Shown in pieces: positions 35,443-39,117 of a stretch of 39,117 nt of DNA; the stretch's first letter is position 1, and each line of letters starts with the position of its first letter. The position numbers and the translations under genes were made by a program. Below the pieces are notes generated by a model. That model made no database searches. It was not told where the DNA came from and saw nothing but the letters and a program-made list of their open reading frames with translations. The DNA comes from an uncultured Winogradskyella sp. (GTDB lineage Bacteria; Bacteroidota; Bacteroidia; Flavobacteriales; Flavobacteriaceae), in NCBI RefSeq assembly GCF_937958655.1, contig NZ_CALGNH010000017.1, positions 1-39,117 on the forward strand, read 5' to 3'.

Positions 35443-36708
35443 TTAATATTCGTAAATGGTGATTGCACTGCGTAGTTTTGGGAGAATGTAAGTGCTTTTT
35501 GGAGGCATTTTTAAGCCTTCGTCTGCAATTTGTTTCATTTGATGAACGTTGGATGGACACATGCCAAAGCCAACTTTATAATCGCCACTATCTACACTGC
35601 TTTTTATAGTAATCATTTCGTGTCTGCCATTTGCGTAGTCTATACGATTGTTTTTGCGTAAATCATCAATACCTAAAATGGGTTTAAGAATGGTGTTATA
35701 CAACAATTGGGCATCGAGTTTATCTAAAGCTGTTTTAAATGTATAGTTGGCTTTTCTTAAATAGAGCGAATAAAATTCACCATCTAAATACATACTAAAA
35801 TGATGCGGTTTAGAAGGGTTATAAGGTATTTGGCCTCTATTTTCTATGCGGAAGTTTTCGTCTAATTTTATTAAAAAGGCTTCTTTGCTTAAGCCGTTTA
35901 AATCCTTAACCAAACGATTAAACTCATGAATAACTAAATCAGATTCTGGTATAAGATAGGACATAAAGAAGTTATAGGATTCCGTACCGTTATGATTTGG
36001 ATTTTTATCCTTTAGGTCTTTGTATAATAAATAAGATGAAGACGAACGATGATGACCATCTGCAATATAAATGGTCTCCATTGTTGCAAATTCATCTTCG
36101 ATTTTAGCGAGAATAACTTCATCATCTACCTTCCAAAGGTAATGTGTGTCTCTATAGGTCATGGTAAATTCAAATTCTGCATAACCTTTTTGAACTTCTT
36201 TTATAATATCTGAAATGACAGTATTATCTGGGTAGGTGAGTAGTACAGGTTCTGCATTAAACCCCACAGTTTTAAGATAAGTCTTAAATGTTTGTTCTCT
36301 TTTTGCTATGGTATCCTCATGCTTTTTTATGACGTCTCTTTCGTAATCCTCTGCGCTGGTAGCTGCAATAATACCATTAAATTCCTGACCATGGCGGTTT
36401 ACAATTTTATATACATAAAAGCTAGGTTTTTCATCCTGAATAAACACACCATCTTCTTTAAATTCTAAATAGCGATTCTTAACAAGCTTGTAACGTTCGT
36501 TCCCAGTCACCTCTTGGGCATATTTATAACCAGGATTTACAATATGTAAAAAGCTATAAGGGTTATAATCCATACGAGACTCTCGCTCATCAACCGTATA
36601 ACTCTGATAAGGACGCGCAGCCACTAAGCCAACAATTGCTCTTGTAGGTCTAACCGCTTTAAAAGGTTTTACTATTGCCATTCTATTAGGATTAGTTCCA
36701 GTTTTCAT
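35443..36708 (-). CDS. DUF1015 family protein
   Basis: 421 residues (or 412 if the ATG at 36681, just before AIVKPFKAVRP, is used, which fits the family better). IKPFKA-RP-type N terminus, YIADGHHRSSSSYLLY in the middle and a C-terminal GFGMCPSNVHQMKQIAD with PPKSTYILPKL are the conserved blocks of DUF1015. Function is unknown; members are soluble and often near PLP or serine metabolism genes. It lies upstream of yggS on the same strand. Confidence 0.88.
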   Translation of the reverse strand: MKTGTNPNRMAIVKPFKAVRPTRAIVGLVAARPYQSYTVDERESRMDYNPYSFLHIVNPGYKYAQEVTGNERYKLVKNRYLEFKEDGVFIQDEKPSFYVYKIVNRHGQEFNGIIAATSAEDYERDVIKKHEDTIAKREQTFKTYLKTVGFNAEPVLLTYPDNTVISDIIKEVQKGYAEFEFTMTYRDTHYLWKVDDEVILAKIEDEFATMETIYIADGHHRSSSSYLLYKDLKDKNPNHNGTESYNFFMSYLIPESDLVIHEFNRLVKDLNGLSKEAFLIKLDENFRIENRGQIPYNPSKPHHFSMYLDGEFYSLYLRKANYTFKTALDKLDAQLLYNTILKPILGIDDLRKNNRIDYANGRHEMITIKSSVDSGDYKVGFGMCPSNVHQMKQIADEGLKMPPKSTYILPKLRSAITIYEY

Positions 36709-36750
36709 TTAGCATTATTAGATGAGACTGAAAATTGGAATTGTGACTGT

Positions 36751-37641
36751 CTACTTTAAAAATTGTTTAGCAATTTTTTCAGCTTTTCTGCTCTCTGAAT
36801 AATCATAAAAGCCTTCACCAGATTTTACTCCCAGCTTACCAGCTCTAACCATATTTACCAGAAGCGGACAGGGTGCATATTTCGGATTTTTAAAGCCATC
36901 ATACATCACATTTAAAATAGATAAACATACGTCCAAGCCAATAAAATCTGCTAATTGTAATGGACCCATTGGATGTGCCATACCTAATTTCATTACCGTA
37001 TCTATTTCTTTTACGCCTGCAACGCCATTGTAAAGTGTTTCTATGGATTCGTTAATCATTGGCATTAGAATCCTATTGGCAACAAATCCTGGATAGTCAT
37101 TAACCTCTGTAGGTGTTTTGCCTAAAGTGGTCGATAATTCCATGATGGTGTTAGTAACTTCATCACTCGTATTATAGCCTCTAATAATTTCTACCAATTT
37201 CATAATTGGTACGGGATTCATAAAGTGCATTCCAATAACCTTTTCTGGTCGTTTTGTTACAGCAGCAATTTGTGTTATTGATATTGAAGAGGTATTCGTT
37301 GCTAAAATTGTAGCTTCATTGCACAGTTCGTCTAATTGTTTAAAAATTTTAAGCTTTAATTCAGTATTTTCTGTTGCAGCTTCTACTACCAGTTCTGCTT
37401 TAGCAATTCCTTTAGTCATTTCAGTACAAGGTGAAATATTACCTAAAGTAGCCTGTTTATCTTTTTCAGAAATTTTAGCCTTTGCAACCATTCTATCTAA
37501 GTTCTTAGCAATGGTAGCCATGCCTTTTTCTAAAGAAGCTTCATTAATGTCAATAAGATTAACTTTAAATCCAGATTGCGCAAACGTGTGGGCTATACCA
37601 TTTCCCATAGTTCCTGCTCCGATTACTGCGACGTTTTTCAT
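36751..37641 (-). CDS. 3-hydroxyacyl-CoA (3-hydroxybutyryl-CoA) dehydrogenase
   Basis: 296 residues. The N-terminal Rossmann fold has VIGAGTMGNGIAHTFAQSG. The catalytic His is in GMHFMNPVPIMKLVEI, and Asn in NRILMPMINES. The C-terminal helical domain GPLQLADFIGLDV contributes to dimerisation. It interconverts 3-hydroxyacyl-CoA and 3-ketoacyl-CoA with NAD(H), most likely on short chains. No other beta-oxidation genes are nearby. A REP-like hairpin pair lies just upstream of its start. Confidence 0.94.
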   Translation of the reverse strand: MKNVAVIGAGTMGNGIAHTFAQSGFKVNLIDINEASLEKGMATIAKNLDRMVAKAKISEKDKQATLGNISPCTEMTKGIAKAELVVEAATENTELKLKIFKQLDELCNEATILATNTSSISITQIAAVTKRPEKVIGMHFMNPVPIMKLVEIIRGYNTSDEVTNTIMELSTTLGKTPTEVNDYPGFVANRILMPMINESIETLYNGVAGVKEIDTVMKLGMAHPMGPLQLADFIGLDVCLSILNVMYDGFKNPKYAPCPLLVNMVRAGKLGVKSGEGFYDYSESRKAEKIAKQFLK

Positions 37642-37654
37642 TGAAATTTATTTC

Positions 37655-37723
37655 ATTCCCACGAAAGTGGAAATCTATTTATAATTTGAGTTTATATCAC
37701 GAGATTCCCGTTTTCACGGAAAT
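37655..37723. repeat. REP-like hairpin pair
   Basis: First hairpin: ATTCCCAC gaaa GTGGAAAT (37655-37674), an 8-bp stem with one mismatch. Second: ATTCCCG ttttca CGGAAAT (37704-37723), with one bulged C. The pair fills the space between two minus-strand genes and ends at the stop codon of the downstream-listed oxidoreductase gene. Its layout matches the site at 10161-10199. Confidence 0.6.
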
Positions 37724-38682
37724 TAAAACTGATTAATAATCATAGTTGCGACTCTAAGGGCTTCAGTACCATCATGTAGGGTTACAATGGGTTTTGTGTT
37801 ATTGTTAATAGCATCGGCATAGGTTTCCAATTCATCTAAAATAGCATTGTTGTCTTCTATTTCAGGATTGTCAAAATAGATTTGTTTTTTTACACCTTCG
37901 GCATTTTGTAGAATCATATCAAAATCACCAGGGTTTTCTGGTGCATCTTTCATTTTTACAACTTCACATTTTTTTTCTAAAAAATCTACAGAGATGTAAG
38001 CATCTTTTTGAAAGAACCTTGTTTTACGCATATTCTTTAATGAAATCCGACTTGCTGTAAGGTTAGCAACACAGCCATTTTTAAATTCTATACGTGCATT
38101 AGCAATATCTGGTGTGTCACTAACAACCGAAACTCCGCTTGCCGAAATATGTTTTACAGGCGAATTTACTACACTTAAAATAATATCGATATCATGTATC
38201 ATTAAATCTAAAACTACAGGCACATCTGTGCCACGTGGATTAAATTCTGCTAAGCGATGGGTTTCAATAAACATTGGGTTTTCTATCTTGTCCTTAATAC
38301 CAATAAAAGCAGGATTAAAACGCTCTACATGGCCAACCTGACCTTTTACACCATGCTCAGCAACAAGGGTTCTAATAGTCTCAGCCTCTTCAACCGTATT
38401 GGTGATAGGCTTTTCTATAAAAATGTGTTTTCCTTTTTTTATAGCTTTTTTTGCACAATCGTAATGCGAAAGTGTTGGAGTTACAATATCTACAACATCT
38501 ACGGCATCTATTAATTTATCTATAGAATCAAAGTAAGTATATCCGAATTCATCAACAACACGTTTTGCATTTTCTGGGTCAGCATCATAGAAGCCAACAA
38601 GCTCATATTTGTTAGATTGGTTAAGGAGTCTGAGATGGATTTTACCAAGGTGACCTGCACCAAGAACACCAGCTTTTAGCAT
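37723..38682 (-). CDS. Gfo/Idh/MocA-family oxidoreductase
   Basis: 319 residues. The NAD(P)-binding start is MLKAGVLGAGHLG; EKP (90-92) is the conserved substrate-side Lys motif, and a C-terminal beta-sheet domain includes DLMIHDIDIIL. It oxidises or reduces a sugar or cyclitol; the substrate cannot be deduced. It is the first gene of the minus-strand run. A perfect -7 box lies 17 bases upstream of its ATG. Confidence 0.92.
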   Translation of the reverse strand: MLKAGVLGAGHLGKIHLRLLNQSNKYELVGFYDADPENAKRVVDEFGYTYFDSIDKLIDAVDVVDIVTPTLSHYDCAKKAIKKGKHIFIEKPITNTVEEAETIRTLVAEHGVKGQVGHVERFNPAFIGIKDKIENPMFIETHRLAEFNPRGTDVPVVLDLMIHDIDIILSVVNSPVKHISASGVSVVSDTPDIANARIEFKNGCVANLTASRISLKNMRKTRFFQKDAYISVDFLEKKCEVVKMKDAPENPGDFDMILQNAEGVKKQIYFDNPEIEDNNAILDELETYADAINNNTKPIVTLHDGTEALRVATMIINQF

Positions 38683-38698
38683 ATTTCTCTGTTTTTAA

Positions 38699-38706
38699 CA
38701 AAAATA
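38699..38706 (-). promoter_or_regulatory. Bacteroidota -7 promoter box before the Gfo/Idh gene
   Basis: Read on the minus strand, TATTTTTG (38706 to 38699) fits TAnnTTTG exactly and lies 17 bases upstream of the ATG at 38682. A good -33 element is not visible. Confidence 0.45.
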
Positions 38707-38819
38707 GTGGATTTGAATTAGATATTTCGTAAAGAACCTTTAAAAATTAGGGGCTTAATTGCGAAGTGTTAATTGCACAATTTGATGTTTATTACTTTAA
38801 TACGTTAGCCAATTTTTAG

Positions 38820-39025
38820 AATTTGAATCCGATTCTACTCTATTATGCTGGTAATAACAAAAACTGTGACATCGAGCGTAGTTGAGATGTTCTTTTTACC
38901 TTTCGATTTGCCTTGCAAGGTGCTTTCAAAGAAATATATTTCTTTTCAACCAATGCTCAAGGTGACAAAACAGTCAAAATTTGAATAAATCTATAATTAC
39001 TGGCATAATAGTGTTTATTCAAATT
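38820..39025. repeat. Nested inverted-repeat element in the 435-bp gap
   Basis: Three levels of inverted repeat share one centre. The outer arms are AATTTGAAT (38820-38828) and ATTCAAATT (39017-39025). The middle arms are TATTATGCTGGTAAT (38841-38855) and ATTACTGGCATAATA (38996-39010), foldable with two G:U pairs. The inner arms are TGTGACATCGAGC (38865-38877) and GCTCAAGGTGACA (38955-38967), 10 of 13 matching. Inside are the perfect palindromes CCTTGCAAGG (38911-38920) and AAAGAAATATATTTCTTT (38928-38945). The remaining parts of the 38683-39117 gap hold a promoter box (38699-38706) and, in the last ~90 bases, nothing I can identify. Confidence 0.8.
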
Positions 39026-39117
39026 TGAGTTTATACAATTGGAATTTGTAAACCGATGCGTTAATTTAGCGTGAAACTAAACTAAGATTTGAAAGATACG
39101 TTTAAGCATAAAGGCAT

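Noticed and set aside
35381..35560. 60-residue N-terminal extension of YggS
   Set aside because: It overlaps the upstream DUF1015 gene, has no family resemblance, and the ATG at 35380 gives the normal length.
38845..38988. A 47-codon plus-strand ORF starting MLVITKTVTSSVVEM
   Set aside because: It lies wholly inside the nested inverted-repeat element and is of the kind produced by intergenic repeats; no domain or codon pattern supports a real protein.

Overview
The window is A+T-rich chromosomal DNA from a member of the Flavobacteriia (Bacteroidota), most likely a marine Flavobacteriaceae. Four things point there. Two large exported proteins end in type IX secretion (T9SS) type A sorting domains. 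Several genes have Bacteroidota -7 promoter boxes (TAnnTTTG), sometimes almost touching the start codon. The RNA polymerase omega subunit is the Rpb6-like Bacteroidota form, and DUF4835, DUF6913 and a DnaQ/GIY-YIG nuclease fusion are present. I cannot name the genus. Most of the window is core, vertically inherited gene content. I see no prophage, integrase, transposase, CRISPR array, tRNA or rRNA.

Layout. 1-456: 3' end of a lysozyme-like gene, converging on a minus-strand cluster (453-4564) of an RsmI-type methyltransferase, a T9SS-exported PQQ-type sugar dehydrogenase, a low-molecular-weight tyrosine phosphatase and dnaA. 4751-5173: a hotdog thioesterase. 5168-8693: a tight minus-strand operon of yigZ, an EamA transporter, a HAD phosphatase, ribD and a LEA14-like lipoprotein. 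8757-13716: plus-strand GNAT, prmC, LOG-family hydrolase, ligA and a membrane protein. 13949-15627: a 5'-nucleotidase split into two exported proteins on the minus strand. 15699-23031: a long plus-strand run of DUF6913, dapA, bamD, rpoZ, coaBC, DUF4835, recN and fabI. 23222-26347: a 1041-residue T9SS-secreted multidomain adhesin-like protein. 26517-31449: glycosyltransferase, ybbR-like, coaE and a histidine kinase/response regulator pair. 31468-38682: a minus-strand run of miaA, a voltage-gated-type ion channel, an exonuclease/GIY-YIG nuclease, yggS, DUF1015, a 3-hydroxyacyl-CoA dehydrogenase and a Gfo/Idh oxidoreductase. 38683-39117: non-coding, holding a nested inverted-repeat element.

The genes are mainly housekeeping: replication initiation and repair (dnaA, ligA, recN), translation and RNA modification (prmC, miaA, RsmI-like), cofactors (ribD, coaBC, coaE), lysine and cell-wall precursor synthesis (dapA), fatty acids (fabI), outer-membrane assembly (bamD) and envelope sensing (the two-component pair).

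The most notable observation is a 7-bp tandem array (5.7 copies of GTATTAG, 34646-34685) at the start of the exonuclease/GIY-YIG gene. No ATG, GTG or TTG precedes its first catalytic motif. Removing the array in silico joins an upstream ATG to the exonuclease frame. Other points are the ~206-bp nested palindrome at 38820-39025, two degenerate REP-like hairpin pairs, near-leaderless promoters, repeated use of TTG starts, and a terminator shared by two convergent genes with a stop codon in its loop. I found no convincing undescribed multi-gene system.
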